Source of the DNA: Marinobacter flavimaris
GTDB lineage: Bacteria; Pseudomonadota; Gammaproteobacteria; Pseudomonadales; Oleiphilaceae
Assembly: GCF_002933295.1 (NCBI RefSeq)
Contig: NZ_PSSW01000002.1
Coordinates: forward strand, 124,001-188,000
Length of the DNA stretch: 64,000 bases
Direction of reading: 5' to 3'
Part shown: positions 34,239-44,677 of the stretch, piece by piece
Position numbering within the stretch: position 1 is the first letter of the stretch
Layout: each line of letters starts with the position of its first letter
Translations under genes and position numbers: made by a program
Notes under the pieces: generated by a model
Told to the model about the DNA's origin: nothing
The model's input: only the letters and a program-made list of their open reading frames with translations
The model's database searches: none

Positions 34239-35163
34239 TGTCTGATCCTCCTGCCAGCAGGCCTTCGGCGAGTAGTGTCGCCAGTCGCTTGACCGGGAAT
34301 ACCCCGCCAAACGGCCAGACCGGATCAATCTGGTACACCTGATTGCGTTGAACCGGTGGCAGATAAGTCCAGAAAGGGCTGTCGGCCAGGGTGTCAGACA
34401 ACCCGGGCAGGGTCGGAGAAATCACCACAATCCGGCTGTCCTGATAGGGCGCAATTGCCTCAAGCCCGACGACCGAGAACCCCCAGTAATTCCCGGTATG
34501 GGGCCAGGCGTTCTCAAGGCCAAGGGCGTCCAGGCCACTCTGGAAAAGGCCGTTGGATGCGTATACGCGAACGTGGCGGTCGTCCAGAAAGTTTACGAGT
34601 GCTACCGGTCGTTCGGTGAGGCCGGCATTTTCAAGACGACGGCGTTGGGTCTGAAGTGTCTGGTCAATGTCGTTAAGAACTGCCTTTGCGCGTTCCTCCC
34701 GGTTCAGCATCTCACCGAGAGTTGTAAGCATACCGCTGGCCTTTTCGAACGGTCGGGAGCCCTGCTTGTAAACGCTGACAACATAGGTGGGCGCAATGCG
34801 CTCTAACAGGTTGGCTGCGGGCGCCATCTCGGAGCTGGTGACGATCAAATCCGGTTTGAGCTCGGCAATGGCTTCCAGACTTGGCGCGACGCGGGTGCCG
34901 ATGTTGGCGACTCCCTCTGGCAGTTCCGGTTCCCTGACCCAGACGTTATAGCCATCCCGATCGGCAACGCCGATGGGCGTGACACCGAGTAACAAAAGCG
35001 CCTCGGTGGCGGCCCAGTTGAGAGCGATCACCCGTTCCGGAGTCTTGTTCAGGGTCAGGGTGCCCTGTTCGTGCTGCCAGCTTGCAGCGCCGGCAAAGAC
35101 CGGCAGCAGACTCAGCAGCAACGCCGCGCCGTATCGCCAGCAGCGTTCAGACCTAGTGAACAT
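34228..35163 (-). CDS. fhuD: Siderophore periplasmic-binding protein (FhuD-like)
   Basis: 311 residues with a signal peptide cleaved near FAGAA-SWQH. Type III solute-binding features are visible: PERVIALNWAATEALLLLG, VGTR-type IGTRVAPSLEAIAELKPDLIV, and a long interdomain helix around KAVLNDIDQTLQ. Members deliver ferric siderophores to the FhuB/FhuC complex. Overlaps the ATPase and permease genes by 11 bp each, so the three are translated together. Name assigned by operon position and fold; it could equally be a FecB-type protein for a citrate or catecholate siderophore. Confidence 0.85.
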   Translation of the reverse strand: MFTRSERCWRYGAALLLSLLPVFAGAASWQHEQGTLTLNKTPERVIALNWAATEALLLLGVTPIGVADRDGYNVWVREPELPEGVANIGTRVAPSLEAIAELKPDLIVTSSEMAPAANLLERIAPTYVVSVYKQGSRPFEKASGMLTTLGEMLNREERAKAVLNDIDQTLQTQRRRLENAGLTERPVALVNFLDDRHVRVYASNGLFQSGLDALGLENAWPHTGNYWGFSVVGLEAIAPYQDSRIVVISPTLPGLSDTLADSPFWTYLPPVQRNQVYQIDPVWPFGGVFPVKRLATLLAEGLLAGGSDNVR

Positions 35164-35926
35164 AGGAGACCCACTGTCCGGGCGCGCGCTCCATCACGCC
35201 CATGGGCACGCCATATATGGATTCCAGGATGCCGGAATCCATGATGTCCCGGGAGCTGCCATCGGCAACCAGTTGCCCGGACTTTAGAGCGACCAGACGG
35301 TCGCAGAACCGGGCCGCCAGATCCACGTCGTGCAGCACCACGATAACCGTAAGATCCCGCTGCTCGGCGAGACGATGCACCAGACGCAGGGTTTCCACCT
35401 GATGTTTCACATCCAGGGCGGATATGGGCTCATCCAGCAGCAGGCATCGTGTTTGCTGGGCCAGCAGCATGGCAATCCACGCGCGCTGGCGTTCACCACC
35501 GGAGAGCGTGTCGACAGAGCGATGCTGGAACTGGCCGAGTCCGGTGTCCTCAATGGCCCGGGTGATCAGCCGGTGGTCTTCCTCGTTATAGCGTCCCAGC
35601 GGTCCGCGCCAGGGGTAGCGCCCCAGGGCAACCAGCTCGCGAACCGTCAAACCGTCGGTTCCCGGCGGATGCTGGGGCAGGTAGCCCACATTGCGGGCAA
35701 ATTCCCGTGCACCCGTGCTCCGGAAGGATTTGCCCAGAAGCCGGACATTGCCGGTTGAGGGTGCAAGCTGGCGGGCAAGCACCTTGAGCAGAGTGGACTT
35801 GCCGGAGCCGTTATGCCCGAGCAGGGCTGTTACCTCACCCTCACCAAAAGCGAGGTTCAGGTTCTGAAGTATGGTGGTGTCGCCAATGCGGACATCAAGA
35901 TTGGAAACGTCGAAGAAAACAGGCAT
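35153..35926 (-). CDS. fhuC: Iron-siderophore ABC transporter ATPase (FhuC-like)
   Basis: 257 residues. Walker A GHNGSGKST (37-45), Q-loop QHPPGTDG, signature LSGGERQR, Walker B CLLLDEPISALD, and switch His in VVLHDVDLAA. It powers uptake of ferric siderophore through the downstream permease. First gene of the four-gene operon fhuC-fhuD-fhuB-fhuF. A Fur-like box lies 37 bp upstream of its ATG. No TonB-dependent receptor or siderophore synthesis gene is in the window. Confidence 0.9.
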   Translation of the reverse strand: MPVFFDVSNLDVRIGDTTILQNLNLAFGEGEVTALLGHNGSGKSTLLKVLARQLAPSTGNVRLLGKSFRSTGAREFARNVGYLPQHPPGTDGLTVRELVALGRYPWRGPLGRYNEEDHRLITRAIEDTGLGQFQHRSVDTLSGGERQRAWIAMLLAQQTRCLLLDEPISALDVKHQVETLRLVHRLAEQRDLTVIVVLHDVDLAARFCDRLVALKSGQLVADGSSRDIMDSGILESIYGVPMGVMERAPGQWVSYVH

Positions 35927-35962
35927 GCAGGCTCCCGAAATGCTGAGGGCCTGCAGAATAAT

Positions 35963-35981
35963 TTAAATGCGAATCACTATC
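35963..35981 (-). promoter_or_regulatory. Fur-like box upstream of the fhu operon
   Basis: On the minus strand the 19 bases begin GATAGTGATTCGCATTT and match 12 of 19 positions of the Fur consensus. They lie 37-55 bp before the fhuC start, in the 68-bp gap between the ABC exporter stop and fhuC. The operon is therefore probably repressed by Fe-Fur. Confidence 0.65.
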
Positions 35982-35994
35982 AATATATATTGCG

Positions 35995-37797
<1,803 letters not shown>

Positions 37798-37882
37798 ACT
37801 CCGCTTCTCTCCCTTGAATCAGGCAGGCCCGCGTTGAGCCTGAAAATAATAAGGCGGGAAGGGTAGCGGATCTGCCCAGGTT

Positions 37883-37901
37883 TTAAAATAGAATCATTAT
37901 C
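37883..37901 (-). promoter_or_regulatory. Fur-like box upstream of the ABC exporter
   Basis: On the minus strand this 19-bp site starts GATAATGATTC, with the first nine bases identical to the Fur consensus and 12 of 19 overall. It lies 86 bp before the exporter start and overlaps the stop of the DUF188 gene by two bases. Confidence 0.7.
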
Positions 37902-38352
37902 AACTGCGTTTGTTTCTTTGCAGCCAACGGTCAAGCTTGTCGGCAAATTCCTTGCGGTCGGTCTGGCTGAAAGGGGCGGGGCCTCCGGTGACCTGGCCGG
38001 CATTGCGCATTTCTTCCATAAAGTTGCGCATGGCAAGGCGCTGGCGAATATTCTCTTTGGTGAAGGCCTGGCCGCGGGGATTGAAGACGTCGGCGCCTTT
38101 TTCAATGGCTTCGGCGGCCAGGGGAATGTCCTGCGTGATCACGAGATCGCCTTCGTGCATCTGGTCCATGATTTCGTTGTCGGCCACATCAAAGCCCTGG
38201 GGGACCTGTCGGCGCTTGATGTAAGGGCTCGGTGGCAGGGTGATGGCGTGGTTGGCGATGAAGGTGGTGTCGATTTGCCAGCGGGTGGCGGCGCGGCAGA
38301 GGATTTCCCGGATTGGAACGGGGCAGGCGTCGGCGTCGACCCAGATTGGCAT
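37900..38352 (-). CDS. YaiI/YqxD (DUF188) family protein
   Basis: 150 residues matching the DUF188 family: opening IWVDADACP, NHAITLP, then GDLVITQDIPLAAEAI and PRGQAFTKENI. The acidic DADACP and TQDIPLA segments resemble a PIN-like nuclease fold with clustered carboxylates, but no activity is established. Conserved in most gammaproteobacteria. It lies just upstream of the ABC exporter on the same strand; the Fur-like box at its end probably serves only the exporter. Confidence 0.88.
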   Translation of the reverse strand: MPIWVDADACPVPIREILCRAATRWQIDTTFIANHAITLPPSPYIKRRQVPQGFDVADNEIMDQMHEGDLVITQDIPLAAEAIEKGADVFNPRGQAFTKENIRQRLAMRNFMEEMRNAGQVTGGPAPFSQTDRKEFADKLDRWLQRNKRS

Positions 38353-38460
38353 GATGGTTCCTTCTGTTTGCGTGGTTCTGTGCAGAGTTTACCTTTTGTT
38401 GATATGAGCCTGATAGATATTGCTCGCGTATCTCTTGCAAGGCTGCGGACATTGGTGCTG

Positions 38461-38568
38461 GAGGCATTGGGAGCCCCCTTCCAAAAACCGCTACGAGCAC
38501 GTCCATGTGCGCTTGTTTCAGGCCATCCTTGGCCTTCAACATTTTTGGAAGGGCTCTCCCAATGCCTC
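38461..38568 (+). repeat. Branched palindromic element, copy 3
   Basis: 27-nt arms at 38461-38487 and 38542-38568 pair except for a 3-nt internal bulge. The 54-nt core has hairpins GCAC/GTGC around GTCCAT (38497-38510) and GGCCA/TGGCC around TCCT (38521-38534). It lies in the divergent gap between DUF188 and the histidine phosphatase gene, on the side of the latter. Arms differ from copies 1 and 2; the core matches. Confidence 0.85.
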
Positions 38569-38636
38569 AATCGGACATCGTCAGTTCATCCGCGCATTGC
38601 ACAGCTGCATAGGATTTTTTTCAGGAGGTAACAATT

Positions 38637-39209
38637 ATGCTTGCCAGATCTATCCTAACCGCATTTCTGGCGGTCGCCATGTGTTTCAGCGTTTCCGCCG
38701 CCGATAACAACGAAGAAGCCTGGGAGGCTCTGAGAGACGGACGGGCTGTTCTGATGCTTCGCCATGCCTTGGCCCCGGGGACCGGAGATCCTGGCAACTT
38801 TGATATCAACGATTGCAGCACCCAGCGGAATCTGAACGACGTCGGTCGTGAGCAGGCGCGGGCGTGGAAGCCGTTTCTGGCGGACCATGGTATTACGGAC
38901 GCGCGGGTGTTCAGCAGTCAGTGGTGCCGTTGCATGGATACCGCAACCGGGATGGACATGGGGAAGGTAACGGAGTGGCCGTCGCTGAATTCTTTCTTTC
39001 GCAACCGTGGCGATGGTCCGCCGCAGACGCGGCAGACGATTGCTCTGGTGAATGAGTTGGAGGACGGGGCACCGGTGATCATGGTGTCGCATCAGGTGAA
39101 CATTACGGGCCTGACCGGGATTTTCCCTTCGTCGAACGAGGGCGCGATTATCGCCCTGCCTCTTTCGGAAGATCCGACGGTGCTGGCGAGGGTCTCGCCC
39201 GGGCGTTGA
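38637..39209 (+). CDS. Exported histidine phosphatase-family protein
   Basis: 190 residues with AGGAGG eight bases upstream and a signal peptide ending near VSA-ADNN. MLRHALAPGTGD carries the RHA variant of the phospho-histidine motif; LNDVGREQARAW, VFSSQWCRCMDTA and a second His in MVSHQVNITG complete the branch-1 fold. It should act on phosphate esters in the periplasm. This export-plus-RHALAPG pattern is shared by a group of uncharacterised envelope phosphatases. Copy 3 of the branched repeat sits just upstream. Confidence 0.85.
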   Translation: MLARSILTAFLAVAMCFSVSAADNNEEAWEALRDGRAVLMLRHALAPGTGDPGNFDINDCSTQRNLNDVGREQARAWKPFLADHGITDARVFSSQWCRCMDTATGMDMGKVTEWPSLNSFFRNRGDGPPQTRQTIALVNELEDGAPVIMVSHQVNITGLTGIFPSSNEGAIIALPLSEDPTVLARVSPGR

Positions 39210-39249
39210 TGGTATAATCCTGCGCCCATTCAATTAACAGGAAATGATA

Positions 39250-39588
39250 ATGTCGCAGCTTCCGCCATGCCCGCAGTGCAGTTCCGAGTACACCTATGAG
39301 GACGGCGTTCAACTGGTTTGTCCCGAATGCGGGCATGAGTGGTCTGAGGCGGAGGCTGCGGCGGCTGACGCCGCGAAGATGATTCGCGACGCCAACGGCA
39401 ATGAGCTTCAGGATGGTGATACGGTTACGGTCATTAAGGATCTGAAGGTAAAGGGCTCCAGTTCCGTCGTTAAAGTTGGCACCAAGGTGAAGAATATCCG
39501 CCTGGTAGACGGCGATCATGATATCGACTGCAAGATCGACGGTATTGGTGCCATGAAACTGAAATCGGAGTTCGTCAAGAAAGCCTGA
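39250..39588 (+). CDS. yjdM: YjdM (PhnA) family protein
   Basis: 112 residues from ATG 39250 (AGGA seven bases upstream); ATG 39244 is too close to that site. The sequence follows E. coli YjdM nearly residue for residue: zinc ribbon [12 protein letters not shown] and CPECGHEW, then [27 protein letters not shown] and [11 protein letters not shown]. The family was linked to phosphonate use by the PhnA name, but this small protein is not the phosphonoacetate hydrolase; its function is unsettled. Confidence 0.93.
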   Translation: MSQLPPCPQCSSEYTYEDGVQLVCPECGHEWSEAEAAAADAAKMIRDANGNELQDGDTVTVIKDLKVKGSSSVVKVGTKVKNIRLVDGDHDIDCKIDGIGAMKLKSEFVKKA

Positions 39589-39591
39589 CGA

Positions 39592-40311
39592 CTACCCTGC
39601 TGTTGCACTCTGGATCTGTTGTTCCAGTTCCCTGGCAAGACCCGGGTCGAGCTGGAGGGCGCTGGCGAGTTGATCCAGCCAGGCCCGCTCCATGGGGTTC
39701 TGTTCGTCGATCATGACCGCACTGACGATGTAGATTTCCCGGCTGGCCTGGGGTGAGTCGGCATTGCGTGCCAGGGCAGTGGCGTCCAGAGGGGCGTCGA
39801 ACTGCTGCTGAATCCAGGCGTGAAGTTCGTCATCTGGCCCCAGTTTTTCAATCTCCTGGGTAAGCAGCGCGCGTTCGTTGGCGTCTATGTGGCCGTCAGC
39901 GCGGGCTGCCATGATCATGGCCTGGAGTATTTCAAGTCCCCGTTGTTCCTGCGCCTGGCCCTGCAGTTGCTCCAGTGGCTGGCCCTGCTGTGCCAATGCC
40001 GGTTTCGCCGGGCTCTGACTGTTGGTCTGATAGTTCTGATAGGCTTTCCAGGCCAGGACACCCACGCCTGCCAGGGCACCGTATTTGAGGGCTTTGCCGC
40101 CCATCTTTCGGCCGCGCTTGGAACCCAGCATCATGCCGAGGGCTCCGCCGCCCAGCAGGCTCTTTACGTCGATGCCTGAACCGGATCCCTGGCTGCCCTT
40201 GAGTTGACTGCCAAGGCTGTTCATCATTTTGTTGACGTCCATGCCACTACCCTGGGACTGGCCACCCTGAGCCTGCTTCATTACCTGGTTCAGTACAGAC
40301 ATCACGTTCAT
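39592..40311 (-). CDS. DUF533/TerB-like (YebE-type) protein
   Basis: 239 residues from ATG 40311 (AAAGGAG seven bases upstream). The N-terminal half is rich in Gln, Gly and Ser with one short hydrophobic helix near residues 75-95 (YGALAGVGVLAW). The C-terminal half, from LEILQAMIMAARADGHIDANERA, is the TerB-like alpha-helical DUF533 domain with an acidic ADGHIDANE loop. E. coli YebE is the reference; the function is unknown. Convergent with yjdM. Confidence 0.86.
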   Translation of the reverse strand: MNVMSVLNQVMKQAQGGQSQGSGMDVNKMMNSLGSQLKGSQGSGSGIDVKSLLGGGALGMMLGSKRGRKMGGKALKYGALAGVGVLAWKAYQNYQTNSQSPAKPALAQQGQPLEQLQGQAQEQRGLEILQAMIMAARADGHIDANERALLTQEIEKLGPDDELHAWIQQQFDAPLDATALARNADSPQASREIYIVSAVMIDEQNPMERAWLDQLASALQLDPGLARELEQQIQSATAG

Positions 40312-40537
40312 AAACACACTCCTTTAAGATCGACTGCCGTTCAGCTTTTCAGAATAGTACACCCGATACCCTGATCGGTGATGGACGCGGAATTACTCTG
40401 TTGTCACGAATCGACGCATTTAGTTCCATGGGAATTAACAGCCTACAAATTAGCGGTAAATAGTAATGCGCTTTTCAGGCTCTCCCGTATACTGACGCAA
40501 AGCCGTTGTTCAACCTCCCGAATTTCTGGAACTGCTT

Positions 40538-42814
40538 TTGGCAATTCTCAAACGCAATCTTTGGACACTCTTCGCTCTTATCCTCCTCGGTGGTGTGTTG
40601 CTCCTCAGTGTCGTTCTGTTCTTTCGTTGGCAGGGCCTTATTTCGGACGAGAAGCTTTACCAGACCGCCCGTGTCGAGCTGGTTGCTCAGTCTGTAGACA
40701 GTATCCTGCGAACCCAGGAGCTGGTTCTCGATGTAATTGGCCGCGAGTTGCTCAATCAGGACAACCTCCTGTCAGGCAGTCGACAGATCCCCTTGCTCGA
40801 CAGCATCCTCGCCGCCAACCCCATGCTCGTGGGCTTTGGATTGGCCAGGCCGGACGGCACGCTGGTTCGTGTCAGCACCAACCTCGATCTGTCGACTCTT
40901 CCAAATCTGAGAACCGATCCCGAGACCCGTGACAGTTTCCTGGGAGCACTGTCTTCCGATGCGATGGTCGTGGGCCGGACCTATTTCGTAGACGCCCTGG
41001 GCGCGTGGGTTATACCGATCCGAAAAGCGATACGTTCCCCGAGTGGGGAAGTCGTTGCCGTCATGACAGCCGGCATGCGGCTTGATGGCCGTGGTTCGGT
41101 TTTCGGCAAGACACTGCATGACGGCGACTCTGACACCGTAATGTTGTTCCGGGAAACCGATGGCTATGTTCAGTTCATGTCGGCTGACGGCATTGGCCCG
41201 CAACAGTATTCGCAAATCCGGGTGCCGATGGACCAGAGGGAGATAAATCGGGCAGCGTTTGAAAAGGAGCTCGGCAAGAGCGTAGAGGAGGTCATGCAGG
41301 GCAGTGATTCAGTGGTTATCCGAACCCGACGCCAGGGTGAGGATTATCTGACGGCTGCTGTCTTCAACGCCCGTTACCAGTTGTGGTCCATCTCGGAAAC
41401 CCGGTTCGCTCCGCTTTACCGGGAATTTCTCCAATCCCTGTTGCAGTATCTGCTGACTTTCCTGGTTTTCGGGATTGTTTTCTACAAGGGGTTCCGGATT
41501 ATCGACAACGCCGAGAAGAAGCGGCGTCTGGAGCTTTCTTACCTCTCACGGCACGATGATTTGACCGGGCTGTTGAATCGCAATGGGCTGCTGGACCGCC
41601 TCGACAACCTGGTTCCGGATAGAAAACCGTTCTGCCTCATTGTGATCAACATTGATAACTTTAAAGGCATCAATGACCGGTTTGGGCTGGAGACCGGCGA
41701 TGAAACCCTTCTGGAATTCGGTCGTCGGCTCGCCGAACTGGTTGAAAGCCGGGACGATCTTGCCCGGCTTGGTGGCGACGAGTACGCCATTGTGACCCCG
41801 AACACCAATCTCGACGATGTTGAAAAAGCCTGTGTGTCGCTGGCCGGCAACCTGTCCCGCACCTTCGAGGTGGGCCGACTGAGGTTGCAGGTAACGGCGA
41901 GTATTGGTGTGGCCTGTTTTCCGAATGACGGAGATTCCCTCAGCAAGCTGATTCGAAGTGCCCATCTTGCGCTGTACGAGGCCAAACAGAGCCGGAACGA
42001 CGTCTGCATTTACCGCAGCGAGATGGAAATGGCCTATCTTCGCAGGCTGTCGGTCGAGCAGCGTCTCAGGTATGGCCTAGCATCGGGCTCACTGTACATG
42101 GTCTACCAGCCTCAGGTAGATCAGACCGGAAAAGCGGTCGGGCTGGAAGCGCTTGTTCGCTGGCAGGATGAGGAACTCGGCTTTGTTTCGCCCGCGGAAT
42201 TTGTCGAGGTCGCTGAAAAAAGCGGGCTGATGGTTCCGCTCGGGCGCTTTGTGCTTGAAACCAGTATCCGGGAATACAGCCTGTTTCGTAACGAGGTCGG
42301 CGGTTTCGTGGACCTGTCTATCAACATTTCTGTTATCCAGTTTCGCCAGCCAGACTTTGTTGAAACAGTGCTTGAGGTTCTGGCAATGCACCGTGTGTCG
42401 CCTGGAGAGCTGGTTCTTGAGATCACCGAGAGCCTGTTCATGAGTGACTTTGAGAGAGTGCTGAAAACGATCGAACGATTGCGAGAGAAAGGGATACGGA
42501 TCTCGATGGACGATTTCGGAACGGGTTACTCCTCGCTCAGTCTTTTGCGTAAGCTGCCGCTTGACGAGTTGAAAATCGACAAGAGCTTTGTCGACACCAT
42601 TCTGGAAGACGAAAAAGCCGCGAACATGATCCGGAGTATTATTGCCATTGCCCGGAGCCATAACATGGAGCTGGTTGCCGAGGGTGTTGAAGAGGAGGCC
42701 CAGGCCAGCGCCCCGGTCGAGATGGGCTGTCGACGTTTTCAGGGTTATTACTTCAGTCGTCCGGAGACCCTGGACAGACTGAAAGCGAACCCGGCTCTCG
42801 CCATCGGGCATTGA
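40538..42814 (+). CDS. Membrane GGDEF-EAL c-di-GMP signalling protein
   Basis: 758 residues from TTG 40538, with no ATG available; a weak TGGA lies upstream. Membrane helix 1 is at about 12-32, a periplasmic PDC/CACHE-like sensor at 35-290, helix 2 at about 300-320. The GGDEF domain (335-495) carries LGGDEYAI near residue 410, with Tyr for Phe and no RxxD inhibitory site. The EAL domain (510-745) has EALVRW near 537, NISV, EITES, MDDFGTGYS, ELKIDKS, AEGVEEE and the Gln of FQGYYFS, so phosphodiesterase activity is likely. It links an extracytoplasmic signal to c-di-GMP. Single gene. Confidence 0.9.
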   Translation: MAILKRNLWTLFALILLGGVLLLSVVLFFRWQGLISDEKLYQTARVELVAQSVDSILRTQELVLDVIGRELLNQDNLLSGSRQIPLLDSILAANPMLVGFGLARPDGTLVRVSTNLDLSTLPNLRTDPETRDSFLGALSSDAMVVGRTYFVDALGAWVIPIRKAIRSPSGEVVAVMTAGMRLDGRGSVFGKTLHDGDSDTVMLFRETDGYVQFMSADGIGPQQYSQIRVPMDQREINRAAFEKELGKSVEEVMQGSDSVVIRTRRQGEDYLTAAVFNARYQLWSISETRFAPLYREFLQSLLQYLLTFLVFGIVFYKGFRIIDNAEKKRRLELSYLSRHDDLTGLLNRNGLLDRLDNLVPDRKPFCLIVINIDNFKGINDRFGLETGDETLLEFGRRLAELVESRDDLARLGGDEYAIVTPNTNLDDVEKACVSLAGNLSRTFEVGRLRLQVTASIGVACFPNDGDSLSKLIRSAHLALYEAKQSRNDVCIYRSEMEMAYLRRLSVEQRLRYGLASGSLYMVYQPQVDQTGKAVGLEALVRWQDEELGFVSPAEFVEVAEKSGLMVPLGRFVLETSIREYSLFRNEVGGFVDLSINISVIQFRQPDFVETVLEVLAMHRVSPGELVLEITESLFMSDFERVLKTIERLREKGIRISMDDFGTGYSSLSLLRKLPLDELKIDKSFVDTILEDEKAANMIRSIIAIARSHNMELVAEGVEEEAQASAPVEMGCRRFQGYYFSRPETLDRLKANPALAIGH

Positions 42815-42909
42815 CCCGGTCTGCGACCATTCGTCGCACTGAAAAGCTTGGATCCGGGGCCTACCCTTTCTATCCTTTGGTTTTGAACCATCGACAAGGA
42901 ACACTGGAC

Positions 42910-43419
42910 ATGAAGTATTGCCTGAGCGTGTTTGTGCTGGCACTGGCCCTGGTTGCCCCGACAGCATTTGCCCATGATTACAGCCATGGCCCGGTCACGG
43001 TCGATCATCCCTGGAGTCGGCCTACACCGCCTGGCACGCCCATGGGCGTGGGTTACATGAGTATCTCCAACAGCGGCAGCGGTGATATTACCCTGGTTGG
43101 GGCCGCAACCCCGAGGGCAGGTAACGTATCGATCCATGAGACCAGCATGCACGATGGTGTAATGCGAATGGCACCGGTCAAGGGCGGGCTCGCCATACCG
43201 GCAGGTACCACCGTGGAGTTGAAGCCCCACAGCTTTCACCTGATGCTGGAGAAACTGAAAAGTCCGTTGCGCGAGGGTGAGAGCATTCCCTTGACCCTGA
43301 CTTTTGAGGGTGCCGACGAAATGCAGGTTGAGCTGAATGTCGAGTCGCTGGATGGCGAGATGATGAAAAGCGAGAGCATGGATCACTCGGGCAAAAGTAT
43401 GGACCACAGCGGACACTGA
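42910..43419 (+). CDS. PCu(A)C copper chaperone
   Basis: 169 residues from ATG 42910 with AAGGA upstream. A signal peptide ends near TAFA-HDYS. The PCu(A)C (DUF461) fold is marked by ARP-like HPWSRPTPPGTPMGVGYM, HETSMHDGVMRM with the H-x-n-M copper ligands, and HSFHLMLEKL. The C-terminal tail is rich in Met and His (MDHSGKSMDHSGH) and could bind extra Cu(I). It delivers copper to the cytochrome oxidase CuA site in the periplasm. A hairpin follows, before a convergent DUF2897 gene. Confidence 0.9.
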   Translation: MKYCLSVFVLALALVAPTAFAHDYSHGPVTVDHPWSRPTPPGTPMGVGYMSISNSGSGDITLVGAATPRAGNVSIHETSMHDGVMRMAPVKGGLAIPAGTTVELKPHSFHLMLEKLKSPLREGESIPLTLTFEGADEMQVELNVESLDGEMMKSESMDHSGKSMDHSGH

Positions 43420-43431
43420 TCGAACCTGCCC

Positions 43432-43454
43432 GGGGCAGTCTTCGCGGCTGCCCC
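43432..43454. terminator. Hairpin between convergent PCu(A)C and DUF2897 genes
   Basis: GGGGCAG (43432-43438) pairs with CTGCCCC (43448-43454) over 7 bp around a 9-nt loop, 12 bp after the chaperone stop. No T tract follows, so termination is only likely. Confidence 0.45.
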
Positions 43455-43459
43455 CAAAC

Positions 43460-43636
43460 CTACCACTCTCTGTCTTCGGCGCTCTCCTCGGCCTCGATCT
43501 CCGCCTTCCGGGCCTGGATTTTCTTCATCTTTTCATCGGAGATTTTCATGCTGTGGGCATTGTCACGCAGTATCATCAGGCTGCCCACGATCAAGGCAAG
43601 GGCAACAACTATGAATATCCATCCTATGGCTGGCAT
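43460..43636 (-). CDS. DUF2897 small membrane protein
   Basis: 58 residues from ATG 43636, with GGAGG six bases upstream; the longer frame to 43708 has none. One hydrophobic helix (about 4-25, IGWIFIVVALALIVGSLMI) is followed by a charged tail with KMKKIQARKAEIEAEE that could form a coiled coil. Matches the DUF2897 family. Function unknown. Confidence 0.8.
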   Translation of the reverse strand: MPAIGWIFIVVALALIVGSLMILRDNAHSMKISDEKMKKIQARKAEIEAEESAEDREW

Positions 43637-43700
43637 GTAAACCTCCACCAACTGATCCGCTTTCCTACATAGTGGACCACGCATTGATTTGCCACAACTG

Positions 43701-44531
43701 TCATGCATCCTCCCAGAAAGCCGTTGGATCGAGCCGGTAATACCCTTGCAGGGCCTTGTAGACCTCGGGCTGTTCTCGCTTGAGATGGCGCGGCTGCTGG
43801 AAAAATGCCTCGGTCAGCACTGCGAAAAATTCTGCCGGTTCGGTAGCGCCGTATGGATCAAGCCAGGATCTATGGTGGTGCCGGAGGGAATGCCTGAGGT
43901 CTTCGTAGGCCGTCGTCATGGAACTTTGCCAGTGCCGGGCCTGCTCTCCACTCAGCGGCGGTGCCCCGTCTGCGGTGCCGTCCAGGTAGTCCAGCTGGTG
44001 TGCAAACTCATGGAGCATGACGTTATGGCCGCTGTGCGGGTTCCGGGCGGCCTCCTGACATTCTCGCCAGGCCAGCACCACCTGGCCCCTGCTTGAGGCC
44101 TCGCCGGCCCGTATTTCATTACTTTCGCTGACAATCATGCCATCGCTTTCAATGTCTCTGACGTGATAGGCATCGGGATAGACCAGAATGCTGCTTACCT
44201 CGTCAAAATCTGAATAGGGGCGGGCAAGAACCAGCAAACAGGCGTGGCCGGCAATGGTCACTCTCACCGCGTCGTCCACCTCAAAGCCGTCACAGCCATA
44301 GAATTCCTTCTCGGAGAGAAAAAGCTGGACCCGTTGCTCCAAGGTTTGCTTGAGGGCTTCAGGAAGCCGTCGGTAAAGCGGCACGTTCGCATCAAGATGC
44401 TCGCGCCAGGATGTTGGAAAGGGGGCTCTCAGTTCCCGTTCCCTCCGCAAGGCGCGGTAGAAGAAGAGGTAGAATACGGTTGCTGCGATCAGGGTCACTG
44501 CGAAGACTGCGAAAACAAGTGCTGCTGACAT
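43701..44531 (-). CDS. mtfA: MtfA-type zinc peptidase
   Basis: 276 residues from ATG 44531, with GGGAG upstream. One N-terminal membrane segment (about 3-25) is followed by the M90 peptidase domain: EFYGCDGFEV, then the zinc motif HEFAHQLD and the downstream acidic segment EFFAVLTEAFFQQP. In E. coli MtfA acts on the repressor Mlc and links to sugar-transport control; that partner is not expected here and the substrate is unknown. The membrane segment is an addition relative to the E. coli protein. Confidence 0.88.
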   Translation of the reverse strand: MSAALVFAVFAVTLIAATVFYLFFYRALRRERELRAPFPTSWREHLDANVPLYRRLPEALKQTLEQRVQLFLSEKEFYGCDGFEVDDAVRVTIAGHACLLVLARPYSDFDEVSSILVYPDAYHVRDIESDGMIVSESNEIRAGEASSRGQVVLAWRECQEAARNPHSGHNVMLHEFAHQLDYLDGTADGAPPLSGEQARHWQSSMTTAYEDLRHSLRHHHRSWLDPYGATEPAEFFAVLTEAFFQQPRHLKREQPEVYKALQGYYRLDPTAFWEDA

Positions 44532-44677
44532 GCTGCTCCCGGCGACCATTGATTGAATTACCCCGTATCTTACAGAAAAATTGGATCTGCACGCAGTCAG
44601 GGCCCGTATTGCTGGTTGTTCTACATTGCAGGGGATGTGAAGCTGCATGAACCGTATTGATCGTTGAGGAGGCTGAT

